DNA of 27,493 bases from Candidatus Thorarchaeota archaeon (GTDB taxonomy: Archaea; Asgardarchaeota; Thorarchaeia; Thorarchaeales; Thorarchaeaceae), in the NCBI GenBank assembly GCA_016841005.1, contig JAEORG010000275.1, positions 1-27,493 on the forward strand, read 5' to 3'. The notes under the pieces were generated by a model. It saw only the letters and a program-made list of their open reading frames with translations, was not told where the DNA came from and did not search any database. The translations under genes were made by a program, and so were the position numbers. Below, in pieces: positions 8,470-17,009 of the stretch (its first letter is position 1; the number at the start of each line of letters is the position of its first letter).

Positions 8470-9915
8470 CTAAATTCCAATCTCACGAAGTTTAGATTTT
8501 ATCTCAGCTACTCTATCTGGTGTTAATGTCCAATATCTCCATATGATAATACCTGTAAAGATGAATACTAGACCCGGGATTATTGTTAATGTAAAGAGGA
8601 TTCCAAACTGAGCAATTGGTTGTTGAATTGGTATAACAGGATTAAAGAGAGTCAAGGTCTGAATAGTTGCAATAAGGATGAGTGAGATTATCCTAGCAAA
8701 ACGTGAGAAAACAACCAGCAAACCTGAGTAGATGCCTTCCTGTCTCTTTCCATGAATTACCGCTACTTCATCATAGAAATCTGCTCGTGTAACAAAATAC
8801 GAGATGTTTGCTATTGATAACAGAGCTCCAAGAATGAATATGCTAACTAACGAGAATACTGCAGCACCTCCAGACGCAAAGAGCAATAGGTAACCAAACC
8901 CTGTTAATATCAGAGATACTTTCCATACTCGGTAATTGCCATATCGTCTACATGACATGTAACCAACAGGAATCATAACCACTCCCCCTAGCATATAGAG
9001 AATCCACAAGAGCATCTCATAGAATGTTCTATTCACCCCCATTACAACGAAATTCACAAAGTAAGGAATCATTGGAATAGTCAGTAGATTTGCGATATTG
9101 ATTGCAATTACTACAACCAATATCAGGACAAACGACCTTTGACCAAAACCAATACGTAGATTCTTCATAAATTCAGAGATGAATGATTCTTGTTCTTTAG
9201 TTTCGATGTAGTATGAATCAATCATATTCTGGTTTTCTTTCAGTCCTGGTCTTGCCATTCCTACCACTATGAGGAATATCATACTCGCAATTATGGCAAC
9301 AGGCAAATATTCAGTAGGATTTGTAGCCAATGGAGTCATGAAGAAGAGAAGCGGTAGGATGAATCCTATCAGAGTTCCAAGTGTCTGAAATATGATAGTG
9401 ATAGATGAGATAGAAGTCCTCTCATCAATCCGTCTGTACTTGTTTGGTAGCTGAGCTGTATAGTTAACTGTGAAAGCACTATAGAGCGAATCAAATATCA
9501 CCAAGATGCCTATGAACCAGATGAATGTAATTAGACCATCTGCAAGTGCTATGTCTGGTGGAGAGAAAATCAGTATCATTGTAATTACAAGTGGAATTGA
9601 AGAGAATAGCATCCAAGGGTATCGTTTTCCCCATTTCTTTGTGTATCTATTATTCCTATCAGATAAGTGACCTATAATTGGGTCATTGATAGCATCCCAA
9701 ATCGAATAGATTGTGTATCCTATTGTGATCATCCAGATTGCTAATCCTACAGCGACTTGGTAAAAGTAGATTAGCCTTGAAATGACCAACATGGATACAG
9801 AGGAAATACCTAGAAACATAGCGGAGTATGACCAATGTTCTAATCTACTATGCCTTTGACCTTCGACTCCCGTCTTTTCCCCAGGAATCTTTGGTTCTTC
9901 TGAAGCCTCATCCAT
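8470..9915 (-). CDS. GPH-family (MelB-like) cation/sugar symporter
   Basis: A 481-residue, about 12-TM MFS protein. The glycoside-pentoside-hexuronide signature is clear: WDAINDPIIGHLSDRNNRY followed by KKWGKRYPW, around residues 62-90. Proteins of this group take up melibiose, xylosides, glucuronides and similar compounds with H+ or Na+; some archaeal members have unknown substrates. The start is ATG at 9915, with AAGGCG upstream. A TATA-like element lies about 65-75 bases before the start, and beyond it a TGACCA/TGGTCA cluster shared with the divergent GNAT-fusion gene. That arrangement suggests co-regulation of transporter and fusion protein. The molybdopterin gene follows on the same strand after 50 bases and may be co-transcribed. 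Confidence 0.88.
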   Translation of the reverse strand: MDEASEEPKIPGEKTGVEGQRHSRLEHWSYSAMFLGISSVSMLVISRLIYFYQVAVGLAIWMITIGYTIYSIWDAINDPIIGHLSDRNNRYTKKWGKRYPWMLFSSIPLVITMILIFSPPDIALADGLITFIWFIGILVIFDSLYSAFTVNYTAQLPNKYRRIDERTSISSITIIFQTLGTLIGFILPLLFFMTPLATNPTEYLPVAIIASMIFLIVVGMARPGLKENQNMIDSYYIETKEQESFISEFMKNLRIGFGQRSFVLILVVVIAINIANLLTIPMIPYFVNFVVMGVNRTFYEMLLWILYMLGGVVMIPVGYMSCRRYGNYRVWKVSLILTGFGYLLLFASGGAAVFSLVSIFILGALLSIANISYFVTRADFYDEVAVIHGKRQEGIYSGLLVVFSRFARIISLILIATIQTLTLFNPVIPIQQPIAQFGILFTLTIIPGLVFIFTGIIIWRYWTLTPDRVAEIKSKLREIGI

Positions 9916-9978
9916 ATTCTCATCGCCTTTTAGAGCATATGCCCAGTCCTAACCGAATAGAATGCTAACTCATTTCTG

Positions 9979-9990
9979 ATAAATTATATG
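9979..9990 (-). promoter_or_regulatory. TATA-like element upstream of the GPH symporter
   Basis: On the minus strand this reads CATATAATTTAT, an AT-rich TATA-like element. A start site about 25 bases downstream would fall near 9955, giving a leader of about 40 bases before the ATG at 9915. The assignment rests on composition and spacing. Confidence 0.4.
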
Positions 9991-10020
9991 TTTGAACATT
10001 TGATTACAATTTGAAAAAAC

Positions 10021-10078
10021 TGACCAAGTGACCATTTCAATGGTCACTTTTACTCATAATTACAATAACCTGTGACCA
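10021..10078. promoter_or_regulatory. Operator-like cluster of TGACCA/TGGTCA sites with an 11-bp inverted repeat
   Basis: Four copies of the hexamer TGACCA lie within 58 bases: forward at 10021-10026, 10029-10034 and 10073-10078, and reversed (TGGTCA) at 10041-10046. The middle pair forms a perfect inverted repeat, AAGTGACCATT at 10026-10036 and AATGGTCACTT at 10039-10049, separated by only TC. With a 2-base spacer it cannot form a normal RNA hairpin loop, so a site for a dimeric DNA-binding protein is the better reading. It sits in the 238-base gap between the divergent symporter and GNAT-fusion genes, upstream of both putative promoters. The binding protein is not identified. Confidence 0.6.
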
Positions 10079-10153
10079 CTCTTGCTTGTATTAGAATAGT
10101 TAAAACCAATCGAATTCCAGTTCTGTTGGTTCTAGCGGGAATGAAGAAGGAAG

Positions 10154-13100
10154 ATGACCGACCAATCAGATATTGAAATTGTCGAATATAGTGATGATTT
10201 GGCTGCTGATATTGCCAAGATGTTCAATTCTTGGGATGATCTATGGCCAGGGGGATTTACACAAGGAGTACCCTACGATGAGGAACGTGTTAAGAAGACA
10301 TATGGCAAGATGAGTTCCATTGCATTACTTTATGCGTTAGATAAGGCAACCAACAAACCCGTTGGAATGTGTACTCTTCATCAGCACTGGAGAGATAAAG
10401 ACGCCGCATATGTTGGAACATTAGGTGTTTCCCCCGATGCTCTGAATAAGAAAGTTGGAAAACGGCTTCTCCTCCGAGCAATAGACATAGTTGTGAAAGA
10501 CGGATACAAACGTGTGGATTTGAATACATGGCCTGGGAATATGAGAGCAGTTCCTCTCTACAAGAAAGTTGGACTGATGTGGAACCCAACAGGTGATGGA
10601 GTTCAAATGGAAGATTATATTCCCGGTATCCTCAATGAACCCCTATGCCAACCATTCTTTTCGAATCTTCCAGGAGATAGCAATTGGTATGATTTCCATA
10701 CTAGGGAACTCATCCAAGCGCCTGATGATTTTACAAAAGAGGGCATGGAAATCTTTCCATACCGCTTTGATAATGGTGAAGATGGCCTGTCTGTAACAAT
10801 CGACAAACATTCGAGGGCTATAACTGGGTTAGAACGAACTGTTGATGGATCACGACTCAAGATAACTGCAGGAGTATCAGAACATAAGACGCTCTGTGGA
10901 GTTCCTTCTTTGTATACTCTAAACGTTGAGAACCAGACAACTGAAGAAATTAAGATGATTGTAAAACTGAGCGCATTTGATAATTTGGAATTCCAAGAAG
11001 ATTCTAAGACCACTATAACAATTGCACCAGGTGAATCACATGAATGGAATGTGCCCTTTATTGTTGATTCTAATGCTCCTATCCATAGATGGAACGTAAG
11101 AACACCGACTATAGATACTGAGCTGAATGTAAATGGTATAAAGTCGGTACTGAGCACTGGACTCGTGATTAAACCCGTAGCTGAAGTGCGAATGCGTTTA
11201 GGTGAATGTCGAGTAGTCCCTGGTGGAAAAACAACGGTACCAATCTCAATTGTTGGATCTTCCGAGATAGAATTTAATGGAACATTCCATGTGGAAAGCT
11301 CAAATGAACTTCTTAAAGCGAATCCTCTTCAAGATAAGATTTCTCTTGCTCCAAAAGGTGTTGCTGGTTTTGTCTTGACTGCAGAAGCTGAAGATTCACT
11401 TAAAGCTGGAGTCCACGACCTTTGGGTTCATTTTGATCTTCATGGAAAAACAGCTGATGGTGAATCAATCAATGTAACTACTCGAAAGTTTAGAGTACCA
11501 GTCTTTGCAATTTATAATGGCACTGTACACGCTGGTGAAGACGACAGATTGCGCAGAAAAACAATACTCAGCTCACAGTATACAACCTCATTCGAGTATG
11601 AAGGCGCAATCCTCAGAGTCAGGCGTCCATTTAATCTGGATACGAATTCCTTGACAATTCGTACTCAAGTCGGTCCTCCATTTGGACTAGATTCTTTCCG
11701 ATTTGCAAAACGTGAGATACTTGAGAGTGAAAATGATGATGGTCTAATAATCGCTATGCGTGCGCAACATCCTGAGCGTCCGCTCCTCCTCGAAGATAGA
11801 GCAACATTCGAGAAAGGGACTGGTGTCATCGTCCATGAGTTATGGGCTACAAACACAGGCAAAGAAGCACATACATTCCAAGCCCGTGTATTTGGAGGTG
11901 GAGGAGGGATTGGTCTCACTCCAGGAAAGATGTGGATTCCCTTCAAAGATGGAATAGTTGAAGGGAAAATTGGGGATTTACTCTTTACATATCCTGGAAT
12001 TCCTTCAGCACCAGATGCATATGCTGAAGGATGGACCGCGTCAGATAGTCCCACTGGGGTCAGAGGACAATTTTGGGACCTAGAAGAACTCGAAGAAATT
12101 CGAATCGGAAACGGGCAGCTTACATCACTCAATTATCCCAATATTACACTTGAGCCTGGTGAAACGAAAAGGCTCACTAGACTTTGGCTTGCTCCAAACG
12201 TTCCTAATTGGTTAGCGGTAAGGAATCTATGGAAATCTCGAGTAGCTAAAGAATTTGATACAGAAATTACCAATGAATTGTTAACGACAAGGTCGGTCTA
12301 TGATTTTGAGTCAACATCATCAGTTCTTCCCTCGAAGCAAGACGTTGAGCTTGATATCGTTGCTAGAAAGGCAGTTTTAGCGCCGCTTCCGGTGGATATC
12401 AATGTAACACCCCCTCCTGGTTGGTCGGTCGATGTAAATTCCACAGGTAGTGCAAGTCTCAAGATGCATCCCATACAAGATAGAGAAACAATTCATCTCA
12501 AATTGACTCCATTGAATTCTATCCCAGATGAGTTTGGTGTCTTTACTGGTTCTCTACATATCAGAGGAGTGACTGACACACGTCGTCATTTTCGCTTTCT
12601 ACAGGTTGGAAAAACTGGTGGCTCAGTTTCGATTGAAGAATCCAAAGAACAAGAGAAATTTGTCTTCACTGTTAAAAATGGGCTTATAGAGTTTAGAGTA
12701 TCCCCTGATTACGGTGGTTGCCTTTACTCGTTGAAGAACGATAATGGAACCGAACTCCTAGTTTCATCTTTTCCAACTGCAGAACCGAAACCTGGTGGCT
12801 TCACAGAGAATTACTATGGTGGTGTTCAACCAGTTCTGTGGGGTCGTGATGAAGCTGACGATCTATTTGGTGCAAAGACAAACAAAGAAATGATGTCTGG
12901 AAAACCGATTGAAGTTGGTATTTGGAAAGGCGTAGAGGTATCGTGGATTGCTAAGATTCAGGAGTCTATAAGAGATGTAACCCTTCGAGTTCAATATCTT
13001 ACTGCTCCTAACAGTCCTCTCATTCTAACTCGATGGATAGTGGACAATACATCGACCGCACCGATTAGCATCTTTCCTTCATTCTTAATTGATCCTGCAT

Positions 13101-13447
13101 TCAATGGGAATCCAACTGGGATGATTTTCACTACAGAATGGGAACGGGAAATGACGAACATCTATCCTACTCAGATTCCTATGGTTTCAATGCCAACAAA
13201 GAATTTCTTCTGGATTCAAAAAGGAGATTCTGATTCTAACAATGAAGGTCTTGGTATGATCGGGTCTGGAGGGTTGCCACGGATGATTGGATTTTTCGTT
13301 GAGAATTATTACATAATTGGTACATCTGATATGACCATGAGCCTTTTGCCCGGGGAAACAAAGATGGTAACCTCATGTCTAATCGTCAATCCTAAGAATG
13401 AAGAAGACTTGATTGCATTACAGTCCATCATAGATGAAATTGTTTAG
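10154..13447 (+). CDS. Large fusion protein: N-terminal GNAT acetyltransferase plus long beta-rich region
   Basis: A 1097-residue protein. Residues 5-157 look like a GNAT domain: a VGTLGVSP strand, an acetyl-CoA loop and helix (KKVGKRLLLRAI, 99-110) and the late motif GNMRAVPLYKKVGL. The remaining 940 or so residues are beta-rich, with segments resembling immunoglobulin-like or macroglobulin-like sandwiches (about 205-470). A final part from about 840 (FRVSPDYGGCLYSL) resembles galactose-mutarotase-like domains. No signal peptide or TM segment is seen, so it is expected in the cytoplasm. The first ATG in the frame (10154) was chosen; an out-of-frame ATG lies 13 bases upstream. The divergent neighbour is a sugar-type symporter and shares the operator-like gap, which suggests work on a carbohydrate or amino-sugar. 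The full domain assignment is inference and no named family is claimed. Confidence 0.8.
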   Translation: MTDQSDIEIVEYSDDLAADIAKMFNSWDDLWPGGFTQGVPYDEERVKKTYGKMSSIALLYALDKATNKPVGMCTLHQHWRDKDAAYVGTLGVSPDALNKKVGKRLLLRAIDIVVKDGYKRVDLNTWPGNMRAVPLYKKVGLMWNPTGDGVQMEDYIPGILNEPLCQPFFSNLPGDSNWYDFHTRELIQAPDDFTKEGMEIFPYRFDNGEDGLSVTIDKHSRAITGLERTVDGSRLKITAGVSEHKTLCGVPSLYTLNVENQTTEEIKMIVKLSAFDNLEFQEDSKTTITIAPGESHEWNVPFIVDSNAPIHRWNVRTPTIDTELNVNGIKSVLSTGLVIKPVAEVRMRLGECRVVPGGKTTVPISIVGSSEIEFNGTFHVESSNELLKANPLQDKISLAPKGVAGFVLTAEAEDSLKAGVHDLWVHFDLHGKTADGESINVTTRKFRVPVFAIYNGTVHAGEDDRLRRKTILSSQYTTSFEYEGAILRVRRPFNLDTNSLTIRTQVGPPFGLDSFRFAKREILESENDDGLIIAMRAQHPERPLLLEDRATFEKGTGVIVHELWATNTGKEAHTFQARVFGGGGGIGLTPGKMWIPFKDGIVEGKIGDLLFTYPGIPSAPDAYAEGWTASDSPTGVRGQFWDLEELEEIRIGNGQLTSLNYPNITLEPGETKRLTRLWLAPNVPNWLAVRNLWKSRVAKEFDTEITNELLTTRSVYDFESTSSVLPSKQDVELDIVARKAVLAPLPVDINVTPPPGWSVDVNSTGSASLKMHPIQDRETIHLKLTPLNSIPDEFGVFTGSLHIRGVTDTRRHFRFLQVGKTGGSVSIEESKEQEKFVFTVKNGLIEFRVSPDYGGCLYSLKNDNGTELLVSSFPTAEPKPGGFTENYYGGVQPVLWGRDEADDLFGAKTNKEMMSGKPIEVGIWKGVEVSWIAKIQESIRDVTLRVQYLTAPNSPLILTRWIVDNTSTAPISIFPSFLIDPAFNGNPTGMIFTTEWEREMTNIYPTQIPMVSMPTKNFFWIQKGDSDSNNEGLGMIGSGGLPRMIGFFVENYYIIGTSDMTMSLLPGETKMVTSCLIVNPKNEEDLIALQSIIDEIV

Positions 13448-13481
13448 GTAATCTGAAATATTGATATAGACAATTTTACTT

Positions 13482-13507
13482 CGCCCTCGGATACACTATC
13501 GGGGGCG
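13482..13507 (+). terminator. Stem-loop after the GNAT-fusion gene (possible terminator or processing signal)
   Basis: CGCCCTCG at 13482-13489 pairs with CGGGGGCG at 13500-13507 over 8 bp including one G-T wobble, with a 10-base loop. It lies 35 bases after the fusion gene's stop and 25 bases before the next gene. No T-run follows it, so termination is uncertain. A role in mRNA processing or in protecting the upstream 3' end is equally possible. Confidence 0.4.
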
Positions 13508-13532
13508 GGACTCCATATTGTGAGGAATTTGG

Positions 13533-14084
13533 ATGGACACCTTATATTTCTCAATAGGCACAGTTGTAGATATACCTGCAATTGTGGAAATTAACAACTC
13601 ACATTTTGATTATGACAATCCCGGCGGATTTCTAGTAATCCATTTTGATGAAGAATACGTTAGACATCTGATTGAATCTGGAGATGTGCATTTTTTTCTG
13701 GTAAAAGATGGAAATGATTGTGTATTGGGATATGTCGAAGTCAGAAATTCAATTGATAATACTCTCCTAGATGATATGAATTGGATTAATGATGACCTAA
13801 AGGAATTAGCAATATCGATATTGTCTGGACAATATATCTATGTGAAGCAACTTGCTGTTCGGCGAGGTTATCAAAGGATGGGTATTGCAAGTTACGCATA
13901 TCAAAAGATCGAAGAAACTATAGGATGCCCAGTTGTTGTTTTTACAGCAAACAAACCAAGGCGAAATGTTTCCTCCATTCAATTTCACGAAAAGAACGGA
14001 TATACTAGAGTATCTTCTCTCTATCGAATGAATTTTGGTGATCTTTCCGAATATGAGGCATTTTTCTATGTAAAGAAACCATAA
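13533..14084 (+). CDS. GNAT-family N-acetyltransferase
   Basis: A 183-residue acetyltransferase of typical single-domain GNAT size. The acetyl-CoA pyrophosphate-binding motif is intact: QLAVRRGYQRMGIAS, with Gln114, Gly117 and Ala119 in the Q-x-x-G-x-A pattern. A late motif (NVSSIQFHEKNGYTR) fits the GNAT C-terminal half. ATG at 13533 is preceded by GAGG at good spacing. It follows the large GNAT fusion on the same strand after 85 bases that contain a stem-loop, so the two may share a transcript. The acceptor substrate, whether an amine, a protein N-terminus or an antibiotic, cannot be told. Confidence 0.88.
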   Translation: MDTLYFSIGTVVDIPAIVEINNSHFDYDNPGGFLVIHFDEEYVRHLIESGDVHFFLVKDGNDCVLGYVEVRNSIDNTLLDDMNWINDDLKELAISILSGQYIYVKQLAVRRGYQRMGIASYAYQKIEETIGCPVVVFTANKPRRNVSSIQFHEKNGYTRVSSLYRMNFGDLSEYEAFFYVKKP

Positions 14085-14157
14085 TCTCATGTATGTGGTT
14101 TCTCTTTCATAGAGTTATTTTGATTCAAAACCAGGACATGCAGATATGAAGATTAGA

Positions 14158-14784
14158 TCAGGACACGATTTTTGCAACTAGGTCATTCGAGTATTTTGTC
14201 ACAAGACCATTTACTCTGTAACGAAGTTCATTATGTCCATAGATTGAAACAAGTAAACGTAACAATACCAGATTATACAGCATAGCTACGCAAGAGTCAT
14301 TCGTTGAAAATAGATCATTGAGCTTTGATTTCAGCTCATCTCTTGGTTTCAGAGTTTTCAATTTCCAGAATGCCAGAGAAAGGATCTCTTCGATAGCCTT
14401 TTCGAATTCCTTATTCTGAAGATTTGAACGAATAGGTCCTACAAGGAAGTTCACAATAAGTTCTGGACTTAGTTCTTGATTTGTTAATTGGGAAATATTA
14501 TTGTTGAATTCATCTTCAACACTGTCTATATCAATGGGAAGTGCTTTTGCTATCTCATAGAGATATTCTCGATACTCACCATCAATGACAAGGTTGATGG
14601 GCTCAAGTAGTTCGCGCTTGAATGCATCAACCACTGGTCCAATTCCCAAGATGAACATTCTTGATTTCTTATCCCGACTAAGGAGTTCACCTGATTCTTC
14701 AGAGTAAAATTGAAGGTGAACAAGATAAGTAACCATTAGTTCTACTTGGTCCTCCATCCGACTCAATCCTTCAATCAATTCCAC
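14158..14784 (-). CDS. Hypothetical alpha-helical protein
   Basis: A 208-residue protein that I do not recognise. It is predicted nearly all alpha-helical, with charged amphipathic stretches, a Leu-rich segment near residues 167-182 (NLVLLRLLVSIYG), no signal peptide and no convincing TM helix. The start used is GTG at 14784 because GGAAGTGAT lies about 7 bases upstream and matches the archaeal anti-Shine-Dalgarno well. An ATG at codon 10 is the alternative. It follows the double-GNAT gene on the minus strand after about 100 bases. No catalytic motif is apparent and no function is proposed. Confidence 0.7.
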   Translation of the reverse strand: MELIEGLSRMEDQVELMVTYLVHLQFYSEESGELLSRDKKSRMFILGIGPVVDAFKRELLEPINLVIDGEYREYLYEIAKALPIDIDSVEDEFNNNISQLTNQELSPELIVNFLVGPIRSNLQNKEFEKAIEEILSLAFWKLKTLKPRDELKSKLNDLFSTNDSCVAMLYNLVLLRLLVSIYGHNELRYRVNGLVTKYSNDLVAKIVS

Positions 14785-14885
14785 TCAATTATCACTTCCG
14801 GTGAGATTGTAATCTCATTGAAGAATTTGAGGATTTAATTTCAGATAGAATTTCATGCAATGAACTTGTGAAGTGATAGGAATGT

Positions 14886-15743
14886 CTACTGATCCTTACG
14901 ACTTGGTGGAAAGTAGACATATGCTATTGACTCATTCTCCATTACGAATCCGAATGACTTGTATAGCATTATTGCTGGGGCATTATCCACATGGACTCGA
15001 AGGTACGCCTTTCCCCATCCAGTTTCCTTCAATCGAATCAATGCAAAGGCTAGTAATTTCTTGGATATTTTTTTTCCACGCAATTCAGGAGATACGGCTA
15101 TTGACATTAAGAGACCTTGGTCTATGGATATAACAACGATACCAACTATTTGATCATCTTGATATGCTAGGAATGAGGTGTCCTCATTAAACATAGAGTC
15201 CAACTCATCATCTGAGAGAGTCTTGAGATTGTTCTGAATTATCTCAGTCGTGGAGTCTCCTGAGCCTCTAAAGAACTTCTCTTGGATGTGTAGGAAATCA
15301 GACCTCTCTGATGGAGTTATTGGTCTAAATATGATTCCTCTGGGAATTTCTGGAGGTTTGTCAATATCGACATACATCGAAAATGAGTGATCCTCTTCAT
15401 TGAATTCGAATTCCTCAAGTTTTTGTCTTAACTCATCAGGTATCATAGAATTTGAATAGAGGAGATATGAAAGTCCTTCTGATTTCACTAAGTTTATTGC
15501 ATGCTCAAGCACATCATCAAGGAAGCTTAACTCAGGATTCAGGATAACTAATCGTCCGAGCTTAGTTCCAGAGGGCGAAAAAAACCGATATGGTTCAGTA
15601 TGGATTGATACTATTGCTCGTACCCATGCATCATCAGCAATTATGAAGAATGAAACCTCATTTCTTGTAAGAGTTTCAACATATCTAGGAATCGATTTTA
15701 GATATCGAGCTGCATCTGGATCTTCATTCCGTAGGGTTTTCAA
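14886..15743 (-). CDS. Tandem GNAT-like acetyltransferase
   Basis: About 285 residues from the preferred start. The C-terminal half (about 137-279) is a clear GNAT domain: MSIAVSPELRGKKISKKLL for acetyl-CoA binding, then VHVDNAPAIMLYKSFGF. The N-terminal half has GNAT-like spacing but no intact acetyl-CoA motif, so it is probably a degenerate repeat, as in other two-domain GNATs. The longest frame would begin at 15836 inside the upstream epimerase gene. The TTG at 15743 is preferred because a strong GGAGTGGAGGG lies just upstream and overlaps that gene's TAG, implying coupled translation. The substrate is unknown. This is the third GNAT protein within 6 kb. Confidence 0.8.
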   Translation of the reverse strand: MKTLRNEDPDAARYLKSIPRYVETLTRNEVSFFIIADDAWVRAIVSIHTEPYRFFSPSGTKLGRLVILNPELSFLDDVLEHAINLVKSEGLSYLLYSNSMIPDELRQKLEEFEFNEEDHSFSMYVDIDKPPEIPRGIIFRPITPSERSDFLHIQEKFFRGSGDSTTEIIQNNLKTLSDDELDSMFNEDTSFLAYQDDQIVGIVVISIDQGLLMSIAVSPELRGKKISKKLLAFALIRLKETGWGKAYLRVHVDNAPAIMLYKSFGFVMENESIAYVYFPPSRKDQ

Positions 15744-15762
15744 TCGATGGTTCCCTCCACTC

Positions 15763-16758
15763 CTACCTCTCTTTAACAAATCCTCCCCACTCAACCATGT
15801 CAGTAACAGTTGAATGTAGATCCCATCTGGGTTCAAATCCTAATTCATCTCTAGCTTTATCAATCCCAACAACATAGTTACTACCAAAAAGCAACACCCT
15901 GAAATCTGTGAGCAGTGGGGCATTCTTTCTCCCTGCCAAGCTATAGAGTCCAGCGCTAACCTTCCCGAGTCCCAAAGTTGCCTTGTACGGATAATTTCTG
16001 AATTTTTTCTCTGCTCCTAGTTCATCAGCTATAGTTTCAATGAAGTCAATGAACTTGCAAACAAATGACGCTACATTGTAAGCATTTCCTTTTGACTTAC
16101 TGAATTTCTCTGCGGCTAGAACAAGACATTCAGCTACGTCACCCCCATGAGCGAAGCTAGTATAGTTCTGACCCCTACCAAATGTAACCATCGATTCATT
16201 CTTAATGAACTCAATGATCTGTGGACCAGTGAACATATCTCCATGCCCCAAAATAGTAGGAGGCCGCACTCGCGTAGCATTAATTCCATAGGCTTTCTCG
16301 TACTCAGTGATTAATGCCTCAGCAGCAGCCTTTGACTTTTGGTATTCATTCATAGGTGCCCATTCATCATCTTCAAGCATCGGTTCAATCTTGTTTGGAA
16401 AACCATATACTGCTGTTGAAGATGTATAGATTAGTTGCGGAATATCCTTCTTCCTAACAGCCTCCAAAATGTTCCTTGTTCCTTCAACATTGATTGGAAA
16501 GAATTTCTCTCTGTTTCCCCAATCTGACATGACAGCTGCGTTATGGAAAAGCCATTCAATATCATCCGGAATAATATTGTTCAAACATTCCGCATCAGTA
16601 ACATCTCCGATACATTTTTTGTATGTATGACCATCGATAAGATCGAGTGAAGACGTTTCTCTAACCATAATCTGAACTTCATGACCTTTCTTTTCAAGAA
16701 GACGAACAATATGTGACCCTAAGAAACCTGTCGCACCAGTAACAAAACACCTTGCCAT
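15763..16758 (-). CDS. NAD-dependent epimerase/3-beta-HSD-like reductase (extended SDR)
   Basis: A 331-residue extended SDR. The nucleotide-binding motif is GATGFLG (8-14). The catalytic Tyr139 and Lys143 lie in YQKSK, with Ser113/114 in YTSSTAVYG. The phrasing (RVRPPTILGHGD, GDVAECLVLAAE, AYNVAS) resembles 3-beta-hydroxysteroid dehydrogenase / dihydroflavonol-reductase-like archaeal members more than UDP-sugar epimerases. ATG at 16758 was chosen as the first Met before the Rossmann motif. It is followed by the tandem GNAT gene, whose ribosome site overlaps this gene's stop. The substrate is undetermined. It is a second extended SDR in this window, clearly different from the one at 4471-5460. 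Confidence 0.87.
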   Translation of the reverse strand: MARCFVTGATGFLGSHIVRLLEKKGHEVQIMVRETSSLDLIDGHTYKKCIGDVTDAECLNNIIPDDIEWLFHNAAVMSDWGNREKFFPINVEGTRNILEAVRKKDIPQLIYTSSTAVYGFPNKIEPMLEDDEWAPMNEYQKSKAAAEALITEYEKAYGINATRVRPPTILGHGDMFTGPQIIEFIKNESMVTFGRGQNYTSFAHGGDVAECLVLAAEKFSKSKGNAYNVASFVCKFIDFIETIADELGAEKKFRNYPYKATLGLGKVSAGLYSLAGRKNAPLLTDFRVLLFGSNYVVGIDKARDELGFEPRWDLHSTVTDMVEWGGFVKER

Positions 16759-17009
16759 CTCTCAACCCAGTTCAGGAATGACAATTCTTGTCTATTCAAC
16801 TTTCTGGATTAGACCTGTGTGAAAACAAATTGGGAATTAATTATCATTCTGACTTTCTCTGGTCTTCATCTAACGTAGGCGGTGAGTAGCGAAAGATACC
16901 TTCATACCAATCCTGTTTTTTGATATCTCCCAGGTGTCTAAATCTATGAGATATCTCTTCAAGATATCAAATGTGACCCATAATATTTCTCTGAGATGTT
17001 GTTTCATGG
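16759..17009. other. Gap between the SDR gene and the two-TM protein gene
   Basis: These 251 bases contain no convincing gene. A 63-codon open frame on the minus strand (16870-17061) overlaps the neighbouring gene, lacks a ribosome site and has no recognisable content, so it was not called. The region presumably holds the promoter of the minus-strand SDR gene. Confidence 0.4.

Noticed and set aside
10615..11157. 180-codon open frame antisense to the GNAT fusion
   Set aside because: It lies wholly inside a well-supported gene and its translation has no domain-like content; it is a shadow frame.
15744..15836. Longer N-terminus for the tandem GNAT gene
   Set aside because: It would overlap the SDR gene by 74 bases, and the TTG at 15743 has a much better ribosome site.
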